Under the pieces are notes generated by a model that did no database searches, had not been told where the DNA came from, and was given only the letters and a program-made list of their open reading frames with translations. A stretch of DNA of 64,000 nucleotides from Haliscomenobacter sp965225875 (GTDB lineage Bacteria; Bacteroidota; Bacteroidia; Chitinophagales; Saprospiraceae), in assembly GCF_965225875.1 (NCBI RefSeq), contig NZ_CBDDBS010000002.1:1488001-1552000 (forward strand), given 5' to 3'. Positions within the stretch are counted from its first letter, which is position 1; each line of letters begins with the position of its first letter. The position numbers and the translations under genes are program-made. This document shows positions 1 through 8,682 of the stretch, in pieces.

Positions 1-1073
1 CCGCGCTGGAATTTGCCCAGGCCGTCAAAGAGGTTTTTGCTGTCAACCTGGTGGAAAAAGCCCGTGCAAAAGCCTCCAATATTCGGGGCAAAAGCGCTCA
101 ATACAATGCCAGCAAAGCCATAGATTCAGATAAAGAGACTTATTGGGCCACTGACGATGGGGTCAATCAAGCGGCCTTGACCATCCGCTTTGCGAAACCA
201 ACCACCTTCAACCGCTTTTTGGTGCAGGAGTACATCCGCCTGGGGCAAAGGGTGAAGGCTTTTACGGTGGAAGCCCTGGTAAATGGAGTTTGGAAGGAAC
301 TAGCCAAACAAACCACGATCGGATACAAACGTATTCTTCGCTTTCCAAGCGTTGAGGCTACCCAATTGCGGTTCACCATCACCGATTCGAAGAGTTGCCC
401 ACTTATTTCGAATATTGGGGTATACAAAGCACCTCAAATTTTGACCCCGCCCTCCATTGTGCGCGAACAATCGGGCGACATCCAAATCACGCCCGCCGAT
501 CCAGAGTCTGAAATATATTATACCTTGAATGGCAGTACGCCCACTGTACAATCCAACAAATACACTGGATTGATCAAAACCAATGGTGGCAAAATTGAGG
601 TCAAAGCCATCGCCTACAATCCGGTTACGGGAAAAAGCAGTGCCCTCACCGAGGAAAAATTTGATGTTGCCCGAGCCAACTGGAAGGTTCTCGGGATCGA
701 AGACAAAAATGTGTCCAGAATCCTGGATGGAAACGTAAATACCAATTGGCACCAAAGCAGAAATGCCAAGATGCCCGTTGATCTGGTGATTGACTTGGGC
801 AAGCTGGAAAATTTAAAGGGGTTCCGCTATTTGCCAGATCAAAATTGGTGGGCAGATGGGAGCATCATCACCCATTACCAGTTTTTTGTTTCGGAAGACA
901 ACCAGGAGTGGAAACTGGTCAGTGAAGGCGAATTTGCCAACATCAAAAACAATCCTTTTTGGCAGACCAAATCTTTTGGCTCCATCAAAGCTCGTTACAT
1001 CAAGCTAAGGGCAATTCAAAATGTACAAAATACTGCTTCTGGTTATGCAGAAATAGATGTGATTACGGAGTAG
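1..1073 (+). CDS. Alpha-L-fucosidase (GH29-type), C-terminal part, 5' end outside window
   Basis: The frame is open from position 3 to the stop, so this is the last ~357 residues of a longer protein; the GTG at 51 is not a true start. The opening residues (EFAQAVKEVF, then NLVEKARAKASNIRGK) match the join between the catalytic barrel and the first C-terminal domain of Bacteroidota GH29 fucosidases. Next come a discoidin (F5/8 type C) domain (fragment residues ~18-130, with YWATDD), a chitobiase-C-like beta sandwich (~150-215, YYTLNGSTPT) and a second discoidin domain (~225-355, DGNVNTNWHQ). The enzyme would release terminal fucose outside the cytoplasm, with the discoidin domains binding glycans. 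The catalytic domain is not in view, so the GH29 call rests on the tail architecture. Another discoidin-bearing glycosidase is possible. Confidence 0.72.
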   Translation, partial: ALEFAQAVKEVFAVNLVEKARAKASNIRGKSAQYNASKAIDSDKETYWATDDGVNQAALTIRFAKPTTFNRFLVQEYIRLGQRVKAFTVEALVNGVWKELAKQTTIGYKRILRFPSVEATQLRFTITDSKSCPLISNIGVYKAPQILTPPSIVREQSGDIQITPADPESEIYYTLNGSTPTVQSNKYTGLIKTNGGKIEVKAIAYNPVTGKSSALTEEKFDVARANWKVLGIEDKNVSRILDGNVNTNWHQSRNAKMPVDLVIDLGKLENLKGFRYLPDQNWWADGSIITHYQFFVSEDNQEWKLVSEGEFANIKNNPFWQTKSFGSIKARYIKLRAIQNVQNTASGYAEIDVITE

Positions 1074-1129
1074 AGGTTATGGTTTTGCAATTGGGTAGAC
1101 AAACCTTTGTTTAAACTTATCCCCATATT

Positions 1130-1317
1130 ACTGTACATTTTGCTCGGAGGACATCAATTGCCACGTGCTTTAGCGCGTGGACCGAGATTGCCCTTCTTGA
1201 TGGGCTTCAGCCCCAGCCTCAATTTTTAAGCCAGGGCTAAAGCCCAAATCCGGGGAGTTCCCAAGCCCCCAGGCTGAAGCCAGGGGCAATTGATGTCCTC
1301 CGAGTAAAATGTACAGT
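1130..1317. repeat. MITE-like element with 33-bp inverted ends
   Basis: Two 33-bp arms (1130-1162 and 1285-1317) are inverted copies that differ at one base. The outer part reads ACTGTACATTTT and the inner part CGGAGGACATCAATTGCC. The 122-bp core has no ORF but holds smaller palindromes (CCACG..TTTA..CGTGG at 1161-1180, GGGCTTCAGCCC near 1200). It lies between two convergent genes and could also end transcription from both sides. No transposase is nearby. A non-autonomous mobile element is an inference from the structure. Confidence 0.6.
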
Positions 1318-1325
1318 AGTGCGGA

Positions 1326-2855
1326 CTACCCCTTAATTTTCGTTTTGGCCAGTGTATTGACTTCCAAAAAATGCACACCGCCGTACTGTTCCCCATTCTT
1401 TTCTACAATCCTGACTTCCAGCTGGTGTTTGCCATCCCCCAGGCCTTTGGGCAACACGCCTTTCCACAAGTGCAGGTTCACTTTGGCCCCCATCCAGATA
1501 TCGTATTTATCGCGGTGAGTGGTCAAAAAATCTGTCACATAGGCATCCGTTCCTTCAAACTGTTTGAGGGGAATAAACTCGCCCCCATTCCAACTCACCT
1601 CAATCGAGGCTTCAGGCGGGGTAGCAAAAGCGTTGACGACCAACTCGCTGGCACTTGAACCAAGGCTTCGTGGAAAACGCAGAACATAACGCGATTTGCT
1701 CTCAGGTACCCCCAAGGGTTTGAATTTGTAACTCACAGTGGTGCCGGAAAACTGGAAAACAAAGTACCCGTTGGGTGCCCCGTCCATCGCCATGCGCACG
1801 GGCAGGCCGTCTTCTTCCAGTGGCCCTTGCCACCAGGCGCCACAAATGGCTCCGGAAATCAGTTCTGGAAAGGGGCCATTCCATTGCTCCCAGCCTCCTT
1901 CACGCAGATCCACCTGCTCGATGGTATGGGTATGCGCCGAAGCTGCAAACAAGTGGGGTCGCTTTTTGAGCAAGGCATACAAATCCCGTCGGTTCATGAT
2001 GTTCCGGTAAGGATTATGAGATGCCGTTTTGGTATAAATGGGGATATGGGAGAGGATAAAAACCAATTTGTCTTTGGGAACCAGGGCCAAATCATTGGCC
2101 AGCCACTCCAACTGTCGGGCATCGAGTCGCCCTTCGGTGATGCCTTGTTCGTCGCGTTTCAGGTTCCAGCCACTATAATCCACATCATCCAGCACCACAA
2201 AATGCACTTGCCCGTAATCGAAGGAATAATAGGTGGGACCAAAAAAGTACTGGAAACTTTCGCGAGCATACCGATTTTGAGTAGCCTGGATGTTGATGTC
2301 GTGGTTCCCCATAACTACGTACCAGGGTTTGCCAATTTCGCCGATGGCGGCCTGCACTTCGGGGTGGACTTCCAATTCATCCCAGGCTAAATCGCCCAGG
2401 GGGATCATAAAGTCAGCCTGTTCTTGTTGTAAAGCAGGAACAGCCAAACGACGAAAATACTCAACTTCTTTGCTGGTTTCGGGCTGGATGTCGCCCATCA
2501 AAATGGCCGTAAAATCGGCCTTGGGCTCGGTTTTGATCAAATAAAAATTCAGCGGGTTCGGCACTTCCCCCGTTGGTTCAATGGCCGGATAAGGAATCAA
2601 ACGCTCTGGCTCAGGCGAGCCATTGGGGCGGTAGAGGTAATAAAACTGTGGCTGTTGGTGTTCGTTTAACGGGAAGCTATAGGCGGTAGGTTTGGAAACG
2701 ATGATGCTACAGTCTTCTTCCAGCGGCAGTTCATAGTAACCGTTTTCATCGGTCAAAACGACCTGGCGTTGGTTGCTGACCATCACGCCGGGAATACCGC
2801 GGGTGCTTCCTTGTTCGTAGACGTAGCCACTGGCTGTTTGTTTTATCGGGTGCAT
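1326..2855 (-). CDS. Calcineurin-like metallophosphoesterase with N- and C-terminal accessory domains
   Basis: A 509-residue phosphoesterase. Metal-binding motifs appear in the family order: GDIQ (residue 121), GDLAWD (154), GNHD (183), HIPI (270) and SAHTHT (306), giving the usual two-metal site. Residues 1-105 form a carboxypeptidase-regulatory-like beta sandwich (VYEQGSTRGIPGVMV, TDENGYYELP), as in the MetallophosN/MetallophosC architecture common in Bacteroidota. The C-terminal ~130 residues are a beta-rich accessory domain. No signal peptide is visible at this ATG; either it is cytoplasmic or the true start differs. The substrate cannot be told. It is convergent with the fucosidase gene across the inverted-repeat element and runs in the same direction as fumC, 299 bp away. 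Confidence 0.85.
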   Translation of the reverse strand: MHPIKQTASGYVYEQGSTRGIPGVMVSNQRQVVLTDENGYYELPLEEDCSIIVSKPTAYSFPLNEHQQPQFYYLYRPNGSPEPERLIPYPAIEPTGEVPNPLNFYLIKTEPKADFTAILMGDIQPETSKEVEYFRRLAVPALQQEQADFMIPLGDLAWDELEVHPEVQAAIGEIGKPWYVVMGNHDINIQATQNRYARESFQYFFGPTYYSFDYGQVHFVVLDDVDYSGWNLKRDEQGITEGRLDARQLEWLANDLALVPKDKLVFILSHIPIYTKTASHNPYRNIMNRRDLYALLKKRPHLFAASAHTHTIEQVDLREGGWEQWNGPFPELISGAICGAWWQGPLEEDGLPVRMAMDGAPNGYFVFQFSGTTVSYKFKPLGVPESKSRYVLRFPRSLGSSASELVVNAFATPPEASIEVSWNGGEFIPLKQFEGTDAYVTDFLTTHRDKYDIWMGAKVNLHLWKGVLPKGLGDGKHQLEVRIVEKNGEQYGGVHFLEVNTLAKTKIKG

Positions 2856-2919
2856 GGGTGGACTGGTTGTGGGGTTTAGGATGCAGGCAATTGGATGTCT
2901 ATCGACAAATCAAAAACGC

Positions 2920-2948
2920 CTTTCGGAAAGTTTCAGACTTTCCGAAAG
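2920..2948. repeat. Palindrome CTTTCGGAAAGT / ACTTTCCGAAAG
   Basis: A perfect 12-bp stem with a 5-base loop, 65 bp upstream of the phosphoesterase start. Together with the pair at 3014-3141 it fills most of the 299-bp spacer, which has no gene. It resembles the dispersed palindromes elsewhere in the window in size and position, but the sequence is its own. Confidence 0.6.
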
Positions 2949-3013
2949 CTATTTAACGTAAGATTTTCGGCTGAATGGAACACTTTACGCAATCCGCTGG
3001 TACAAGGATCTGC

Positions 3014-3141
3014 TGGTACAAGTCTCCAGACTTGTACCAATATCAACAAAACTCAGTTTTTTGGCGTTGCTTATGCGTCAGAGACGCGAAAATACTGGTA
3101 CAAGTCTGGAGACTTGTACCAGCGTAGGCAGACTTGTACCA
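3014..3141. repeat. Palindromic repeat family TGGTACAAGTCT..AGACTTGTACCA, two full copies and a half
   Basis: Full palindromes lie at 3014-3039 and 3096-3121 (12-bp arms TGGTACAAGTCT and its complement, centre CC or GG). A right half, AGACTTGTACCA, follows at 3130-3141, just past the end of fumC. In the fumC direction the first hairpin met is followed by a TATTTTCG stretch, so it could act as the fumC terminator. The repetition itself is seen directly; the function is inferred. Confidence 0.7.
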
Positions 3142-3154
3142 GCGGAAGGCAGTC

Positions 3155-4537
3155 CTAAATCATCTCTTCAGGCCGAACCCACTCATCAAATTGTTCACTG
3201 GTCAACAAGCCCAAATCGATGGCGGCTTGTTTCAGCGTGGTATTTTCAGCGTGTGCTTTTTTGGCAATGTTGGCCGCGTTGTCGTAGCCAATTTTGGTAT
3301 TCAACGCCGTTACCAACATCAGGGAATTGTTGAGTTGATCCGTAATGCGGGCGTAGTTCGGTTCAATGCCCACCGCGCAATTTTCGTTGAAGCTAACACA
3401 AGCATCGCCAATCAAACGCGCCGAAGTCAGGAAGTTGAAGATGATAACCGGTTTGAACACGTTGAGTTCAAAATGGCCGTTCATACCGCCGATGTTGATG
3501 GTCACGTCGTTACCCATTACCTGCGCCATGGCCATGGTCATGGCTTCGGACTGGGTAGGGTTCACTTTACCAGGCATGATGGAAGAACCTGGCTCATTGG
3601 AAGGGATGATGATTTCGCCAATCCCTGAACGTGGGCCGGAAGCCAACAAACGGATGTCGTTGGCAATTTTCATCAAGGCAACCGCAACCGTTTTCAGCGC
3701 ACCGTGGGCTTCAACCAGGGCATCGTGAGTAGCCAGGGCTTCAAATTTGTTGGGCGCCGTTACAAAAGGCAAGCCGCTCAATTTTGCGATGTGGCTTGCT
3801 ACATTTTCAGAATATCCTGGAGGGGTGTTCAAGCCTGTACCTACCGCAGTACCACCCAAAGCCAATTCGGCTACGTGTGGCAAGGTATTTTTGATGGCGC
3901 GGATGCCGTAGTCCAATTGCGCTGCGTAACCAGACAGCTCCTGGCCCAAGGTCAGCGGCGTTGCATCCATCAAGTGGGTGCGGCCAATTTTGACCACCTT
4001 CATGTACTCAGCCGCTTTGGCTTTGAGGGTGTCGCGCAGCAGTTCGATGCCAGGGATGGTGGTTTCTACCAAAATTTTGTAGGCGGCAATGTGCATCGCC
4101 GTAGGGAAGGTATCGTTGGAAGACTGGGACTTGTTGACGTCGTCGTTGGGGTGCAGTACCTTTTTGGCATCCTCCAAAGTCCCGCCCGTGAGGACGTGGG
4201 CGCGGTTGGCGATCACCTCATTGACGTTCATGTTGGATTGGGTGCCCGACCCGGTTTGCCATACCACCAGGGGGAATTGGTCATCGAGTTTTCCTTCCGA
4301 AATTTCATCACACACTTGGGCGATCAAATCGGTTTTTTCCTTGGACAACACGCCAGCTTCAAAGTTGGTAAAAGCGGCGGCTTTTTTCAAAATGGCGAAA
4401 GCACGGATGATTTCCAGGGGCATCAAGTGCCCACCAATTTTGAAGTTCTCCTTGGAGCGTTGGGTTTGTGCGGCCCAGTACTTATCAGCGGGTACATCTA
4501 CGTAGCCCAGACTGTCTTTTTCTTTGCGGAAAGCCAT
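3155..4537 (-). CDS. fumC: Class II fumarate hydratase (fumarase C)
   Basis: A 460-residue enzyme of normal length for class II fumarases, which interconvert fumarate and L-malate in the TCA cycle as a cytoplasmic homotetramer without iron-sulfur. The superfamily signature GSSIMPGKVN lies at residues 317-326 and contains the catalytic serine loop. TGSGTQSNMNVNEV (95-108) and GRTHLMDATP (185-194, catalytic histidine H188) are also intact, as is the fumarase-type start (KDSLGYVDVPADKYWAAQTQRS). Aspartase and argininosuccinate lyase are excluded by these fumarase-type motifs. The gene has its own promoter candidate 39 bp upstream of the ATG and is followed by hairpin repeats. The neighbours are unrelated in function. 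Confidence 0.97.
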   Translation of the reverse strand: MAFRKEKDSLGYVDVPADKYWAAQTQRSKENFKIGGHLMPLEIIRAFAILKKAAAFTNFEAGVLSKEKTDLIAQVCDEISEGKLDDQFPLVVWQTGSGTQSNMNVNEVIANRAHVLTGGTLEDAKKVLHPNDDVNKSQSSNDTFPTAMHIAAYKILVETTIPGIELLRDTLKAKAAEYMKVVKIGRTHLMDATPLTLGQELSGYAAQLDYGIRAIKNTLPHVAELALGGTAVGTGLNTPPGYSENVASHIAKLSGLPFVTAPNKFEALATHDALVEAHGALKTVAVALMKIANDIRLLASGPRSGIGEIIIPSNEPGSSIMPGKVNPTQSEAMTMAMAQVMGNDVTINIGGMNGHFELNVFKPVIIFNFLTSARLIGDACVSFNENCAVGIEPNYARITDQLNNSLMLVTALNTKIGYDNAANIAKKAHAENTTLKQAAIDLGLLTSEQFDEWVRPEEMI

Positions 4538-4575
4538 GATGTGGTCTGCTTAGCGTTTGGTTTAAAAAAGTGCCG

Positions 4576-4606
4576 CAAAGATAGGAAATTTGAGGAAGGT
4601 TTGGAA
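4576..4606 (-). promoter_or_regulatory. Bacteroidota-type promoter of fumC
   Basis: On the minus strand a perfect -7 box TATCTTTG (4576-4583) matches the Bacteroidota consensus TAnnTTTG. At the expected 19-bp spacing the -33 position reads TTCC instead of TTTG, so only the -7 element is strong. Transcription would begin near 4569, giving a leader of about 30 bases. Confidence 0.5.
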
Positions 4607-4626
4607 GGGAATGGGAAGGAGAATTA

Positions 4627-5193
4627 TCAGGGGTTGATGCTTTTACTTACTTTCCCCTGCATCGACTCATACACCCCGATGGCCAACTTTGCAAAGCCAG
4701 GAAGTTTTCGCGAAACCGAGGATTTTACAGCATCTGCACTGTCGCTGTCCATAATGTTCGCCATGTCGGTGTAAGACCAATCCAGGTCATCCTTCATCGC
4801 TTTGAAACGCTTTTTCCATTCCTGTTCCGCCTTCTCTTCCATGGTTTTCCGAACAAACGCCCAGGTGCTCTCCGAAAAATGGGACTTGAGGTTTTGCTCC
4901 ATGTAAAACAACAGCGCTTCTGCTTCTGCACAAAAAGGATGGGCTTTGCGGTAATTGTACAGTACGGTATTCACCCCAAATTCAAAGGTGTCGCTCATGA
5001 TCTGCGCCTTGCGCTCATTGGGCAAATGGTAGTACCAATTGGCATAGGCCAGTTCGGCTTCTTTGCTGGAATTGATTAGCTCAAAATAGTCCAAAATCCC
5101 CTCAACCGTATACCTCAACCCACCTATAGTCGGCTTCCCGTGACACACCTCAGGAAGAATGGTGATTCGTTGTAACAATTCATTTTCTTTCAT
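4627..5193 (-). CDS. DUF433-like protein with a C-terminal helical, possibly DNA-binding, domain
   Basis: 188 residues. The N-terminus (ITILPEVCHGKPTIGG, residues 11-26, then LRYTVEGILDYFE) follows the DUF433 pattern, a small winged-helix-like domain found in antitoxins of the VapB type and in DNA-binding proteins. The middle (40-130) is helical and charged, unlike the usual ~75-residue DUF433 proteins. The C-terminus (LDWSYTDMANIMDSDSADAV, then RKLPGFAKLAIGVYE) resembles an HTH-like module seen in small Bacteroidota regulators. No toxin-like gene lies beside it: the neighbours are fumC and the helicase, so antitoxin function is not supported by context. It ends 89 bp before fumC starts and begins 47 bp after the helicase, possibly in one transcript with it. 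Confidence 0.6.
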   Translation of the reverse strand: MKENELLQRITILPEVCHGKPTIGGLRYTVEGILDYFELINSSKEAELAYANWYYHLPNERKAQIMSDTFEFGVNTVLYNYRKAHPFCAEAEALLFYMEQNLKSHFSESTWAFVRKTMEEKAEQEWKKRFKAMKDDLDWSYTDMANIMDSDSADAVKSSVSRKLPGFAKLAIGVYESMQGKVSKSINP

Positions 5194-5240
5194 CGGAGCT
5201 TTATTCTTTTCCCAAAGTTAATTTAAACTCCACTAATTAC

Positions 5241-8200
5241 CTACACCCCAAAACACACTCCCATCAATTCCCGATACACCTCATTCCCGCTCAACAAATC
5301 CCCATTCCCCAAAATGATCAACTGCTCCCTTGCTCTTGTCAGCGCCACGTTCAACTTCCGATCCACCCCTTCCTCCGACAGCGAAATCAGCGAGCGAAAC
5401 TGATTCACCGTGTTGGTACTCAGTGAGATGATGATGATGTCCCTTGCCCCGCCTTGGTAGCGCTCCACCGTATCAATGGTGATGCGGTCCAGGTCAATGT
5501 TTTTTTGGGAGAGCACCTGGCGGATTTGGGCGATTTGCGCCCGGTAAGGCGTGATGATGCCCACGCTGCGCGCGGTGAAGTTTCGTCCTTGCTGCTGGTA
5601 CAAAGCCTGGATTTTTTCCACCAGTTCCCCCACCAATTCCGCTTCGTAGCGGTTGGTTTTGTGCGCAGCGCCCACGTTGTCGAGAGGGGTGGAGCAAAAA
5701 ATCATGCGTTGTTGGCGCAGGGCCTGTTCCAGTACGGGGGCTTCCAGTTCCAGCGGGTGTTCCAGTACCTTGACCTGCACCTCGTGCCCGGGGGTATCGG
5801 GGGGCAAAATGCGCAGGCGTTCCTCGTAAAAATAGCGGCTCGGAAAGGCCATGATGTCCTGGTGCATGCGGCCCTGGTGGCTTAGCTGGGCGTAGGCATG
5901 ATGCCAGCCCTGGGTTTGGGCGCGTTTGTACAGACGCTCAAAGAAGGAATTGCGCAGGTCGTACAAGCCGATGTCGTACAAACGGGTATCGTACACCTTG
6001 GACAATTCGGTATCCTGCGCCACCACGGCGGGCAACTGTTTGTGGTCGCCAATCAGCAAGAAGTGTTTGAACCGCGGCAACAAACCCACCAACATTGGCT
6101 CCAAAATTTGCGAAGCCTCATCAATCACCACCCGCTGGAAGCTTTTCAGGGCAAACAACTCGGGCTTGCCGATGATGGAAGCCACCGTGGCCACCATGAT
6201 GCGGTGCCCCTCCACCAATTCTTTTAGGTCTTTGCGCGTGTTGATGCGCTGCGACAATACACTCAGCAGTCGATCCTGGTAGGCGGGCGCAGTCGAATAG
6301 CGGGAGCCAATGCGGATGTACTGGCTGCGCATGCTGGGCGAATAGGCTTCGATGGCCTCGCAGATTTCGTCCACCGCCCGGTTGGTATAGGCCAGCAGCA
6401 AGAGGTTGTCCTGCGTATGATCGGCCCAATGCCCCACGAGGTGTTTGAGCATCACACTGGTTTTGCCCGTGCCGGGAGGCCCCCAAAGCAGGAAGTAGTC
6501 TTGCGAAGCCAGGATGGATTGGAAAATCTCCTGTTGTTCCAGGGTCATTTCGGCGGGTGCTGGGCTGGCGGCAAGTTGCCGAGGCGCGGCGGGCGCAGTG
6601 ATGCCCAGCAAGAGTTGCCGTTTGGAACTACTGCTACTCCCCCACTCAAACAAGCCTCGGTATTGAGCGGTAAAACTGTTGTCGAGCAGGTCGTGCTCCA
6701 GGTTCCACCAGGCGTATTCCTTAAAAATCTGGTCGTTGAATTGGCGAGATCGCAAACTCACCGTCACCGTTTGGGCACTCAATTCAATGATGCTGCACTT
6801 GAAAAGCTGGTTACGCAAAGGCGATTGCTCCTCGTTGACAAAGGGGTACAACACCGCGATGTCGCCAGCCCGGAAGTTGGCCAGCGGATTGGTATGTTCG
6901 CTGCGGGCAAAACGAATGATCGCTTCATCGGCCCGCGCCTGGTTGTCGGTGATTTGCAGGTGGCTCAGGATTTCAAAATGCTCCTGCTTTTCGTGGAAGG
7001 GATTCAGCCAGAGGGCAGCCTGACCATTGATGCTTTCGATGCCGTCCAGACCGGTTTTGGCCAGTTTGTGCTCGCGGGCAATGAAGCCCGTGAAGGCGGT
7101 AAAGTAGGCCCTTTCCAATTCACTCAAGGCGCTGTACACCCGCTGAAAATGCTCCTGATCGCGCTGGGCAAACTTGCTGGCGGATTGAAAACGAAAATCG
7201 GCCATCAGGTTTTGCAGACGCTGGGTATGGTCTTCGAGGTTGTCTTCGCCTTGGCCAGGTAAGCCCAGTCCTTGCAAGGTGTGCTCCAGCGCCAGGATGT
7301 GGTTGCGTACCTGCAGCGCCTCCCATTGGTTGCTGCGATTGACCGGGGCAAACTTGAGGTTGTCGGTCTCTAGCGCGGAATACAAAATGTAACTGGTTGG
7401 GTCAATTTCTTTGCCATAGGTGGCCCGGATAATCAGGTCGTAAAGCAAGGTCTGGATGTAATGCCCCGTATTGATTTTGAACTGGTTGGGTTTAAAGAGT
7501 TTGCCACTTTTGAGTTCCACAATCGCTGATTTGTTGCCGTGGCGGTACAGGGCATCCAAACGCCCTTGGAGGCCGTGAATGTTGGAATAAAAGGTGGGTT
7601 CGAGGTAACATTGCTCGGGATGAATGCCCTGAGCGGGGAAACTTTGTACAATTTCTCGTTGCAAGTTGACAAAATGAGCCTGGGAACGGTGGTGCAAGTC
7701 GGCCAGTTCCCGATTATCCAACAAACAAAAAGCCAGGGGATTGAGGGCGAATACTTTTACGAACACGTCCCGAAAATCCTGCTGGGGTTTGTGCATCAAT
7801 TCATCGAGGAAAAAGTTGGCGATATGCCCCAGCAGCAAGGCCGAACTGGAACTAAAGGGCAGAAATTTCTTCAACAAATAGGTTTCTGGCACGGTATGGT
7901 CGGTGTCAAAACACTCGGCCACCCCGGTTACATCCACCAAATGGTCGGGCTCCACCACAAAAGCCTGGGGACGGTAGTAGCCTTCGGTATCTACTTCTAC
8001 TTCCAACAGATTGAGCAGGATGGGGAAACCAAAGGTTTGGCGCAAGGCTTTGATGGTGGGATTAAAGCCCTCATTGCGCTCGGGAAGATTGTATTTGACC
8101 AGGATGTTTTCGTCGGGTCTACTTTCGTCTTTGACCAGCAGGCATTGCTCCTTGGGGCGATCCTCCAGCGCCAGCACCCGCACCACCGGGCGGTATTCCT

Positions 8201-8615
8201 TGATGTCGACCGGGCGGAAGGTTTGGGGCCAGTTGGGGGGCGTTTGGTTGAGCAGGGCATTCGGGGCAGGGATTTTGCTGAGGCCCTGGATGGTTTCCAA
8301 AACGACTTTGTAGGCAAAACCCGGCAAAAAATGGTGATCCGAACGCAAGTCTCCTTTTTGCCGCACTTCTTGAGCCACCTTGCGGAAATGATGCTGGTAA
8401 AACTGGAGTTTTTTGTCCAGTTGAAATTTTTGTCCCGCGAAAGCCATGCGCGAGAACAGGTTCACAAAACGCAGTCGCTCTTCCTTAGTCGCCTCCATCA
8501 GCATCACCACGAGCAATTGGTAGCAGGCCTCGGTTTGAGCTGCCGCGTCAAGTTGGTCGTTTTCGATGATTTTTTGGAGTTCCCGGTAGAAGAGTTGAGC
8601 GAGTTGTGGTAGCAT
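5241..8615 (-). CDS. Dna2-like fusion of PD-(D/E)XK nuclease and SF1B helicase
   Basis: About 1124 residues from the ATG at 8615 (a TTG seven codons upstream also keeps the frame). The N-terminal third holds a RecB/Cas4-type nuclease core: QGRLDALYRHGNKSAIVELK near residue 360, supplying the D...ExK active site, followed by QTLLYDL. The C-terminal half is an Upf1/Dna2-family helicase: Walker A GPPGTGKT (~715), VVIDEASQILEP (~830), GDHKQLPAV, SVGIITPYRAQI, DTVERYQGGARD and NVALTRARE (~1090). This order is that of eukaryotic Dna2, which trims flaps and resects DNA ends. The four-cysteine iron-sulfur cage of Dna2/Cas4 is not obvious. The likely role is DNA repair or replication; a defence role cannot be excluded but has no contextual support. 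Confidence 0.85.
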   Translation of the reverse strand: MLPQLAQLFYRELQKIIENDQLDAAAQTEACYQLLVVMLMEATKEERLRFVNLFSRMAFAGQKFQLDKKLQFYQHHFRKVAQEVRQKGDLRSDHHFLPGFAYKVVLETIQGLSKIPAPNALLNQTPPNWPQTFRPVDIKEYRPVVRVLALEDRPKEQCLLVKDESRPDENILVKYNLPERNEGFNPTIKALRQTFGFPILLNLLEVEVDTEGYYRPQAFVVEPDHLVDVTGVAECFDTDHTVPETYLLKKFLPFSSSSALLLGHIANFFLDELMHKPQQDFRDVFVKVFALNPLAFCLLDNRELADLHHRSQAHFVNLQREIVQSFPAQGIHPEQCYLEPTFYSNIHGLQGRLDALYRHGNKSAIVELKSGKLFKPNQFKINTGHYIQTLLYDLIIRATYGKEIDPTSYILYSALETDNLKFAPVNRSNQWEALQVRNHILALEHTLQGLGLPGQGEDNLEDHTQRLQNLMADFRFQSASKFAQRDQEHFQRVYSALSELERAYFTAFTGFIAREHKLAKTGLDGIESINGQAALWLNPFHEKQEHFEILSHLQITDNQARADEAIIRFARSEHTNPLANFRAGDIAVLYPFVNEEQSPLRNQLFKCSIIELSAQTVTVSLRSRQFNDQIFKEYAWWNLEHDLLDNSFTAQYRGLFEWGSSSSSKRQLLLGITAPAAPRQLAASPAPAEMTLEQQEIFQSILASQDYFLLWGPPGTGKTSVMLKHLVGHWADHTQDNLLLLAYTNRAVDEICEAIEAYSPSMRSQYIRIGSRYSTAPAYQDRLLSVLSQRINTRKDLKELVEGHRIMVATVASIIGKPELFALKSFQRVVIDEASQILEPMLVGLLPRFKHFLLIGDHKQLPAVVAQDTELSKVYDTRLYDIGLYDLRNSFFERLYKRAQTQGWHHAYAQLSHQGRMHQDIMAFPSRYFYEERLRILPPDTPGHEVQVKVLEHPLELEAPVLEQALRQQRMIFCSTPLDNVGAAHKTNRYEAELVGELVEKIQALYQQQGRNFTARSVGIITPYRAQIAQIRQVLSQKNIDLDRITIDTVERYQGGARDIIIISLSTNTVNQFRSLISLSEEGVDRKLNVALTRAREQLIILGNGDLLSGNEVYRELMGVCFGV

Positions 8616-8645
8616 CTGGTGGTGTTTAGTTGACAAAACTAAAAA

Positions 8646-8679
8646 TTATGTTTTATTTTTCATCAAATAAAAACATAAA
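8646..8679 (-). terminator. Likely terminator after the 8683-9402 lipoprotein gene
   Basis: An AT-only hairpin (TTATGTTTTATTT pairing with AAATAAAAACATAA) in the 67-bp gap between the lipoprotein stop and the helicase start. In the minus direction it is followed by TTTTTAGTTTTG. The stem is weak in GC, so termination is plausible but not certain. Confidence 0.45.
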
Positions 8680-8682
8680 TAA

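Noticed and set aside
3014..3141. Short CRISPR array
   Set aside because: The units are palindromes with unequal spacing and only two full copies.
4627..5193. Toxin-antitoxin pair
   Set aside because: The DUF433-like part suggests an antitoxin, but the neighbouring genes are fumC and a helicase; no PIN or other toxin lies beside it.
5241..8615. Cas4 or CRISPR link for the helicase-nuclease
   Set aside because: No repeat-spacer array or other cas gene is present, and the four-cysteine cluster of Cas4 was not found.
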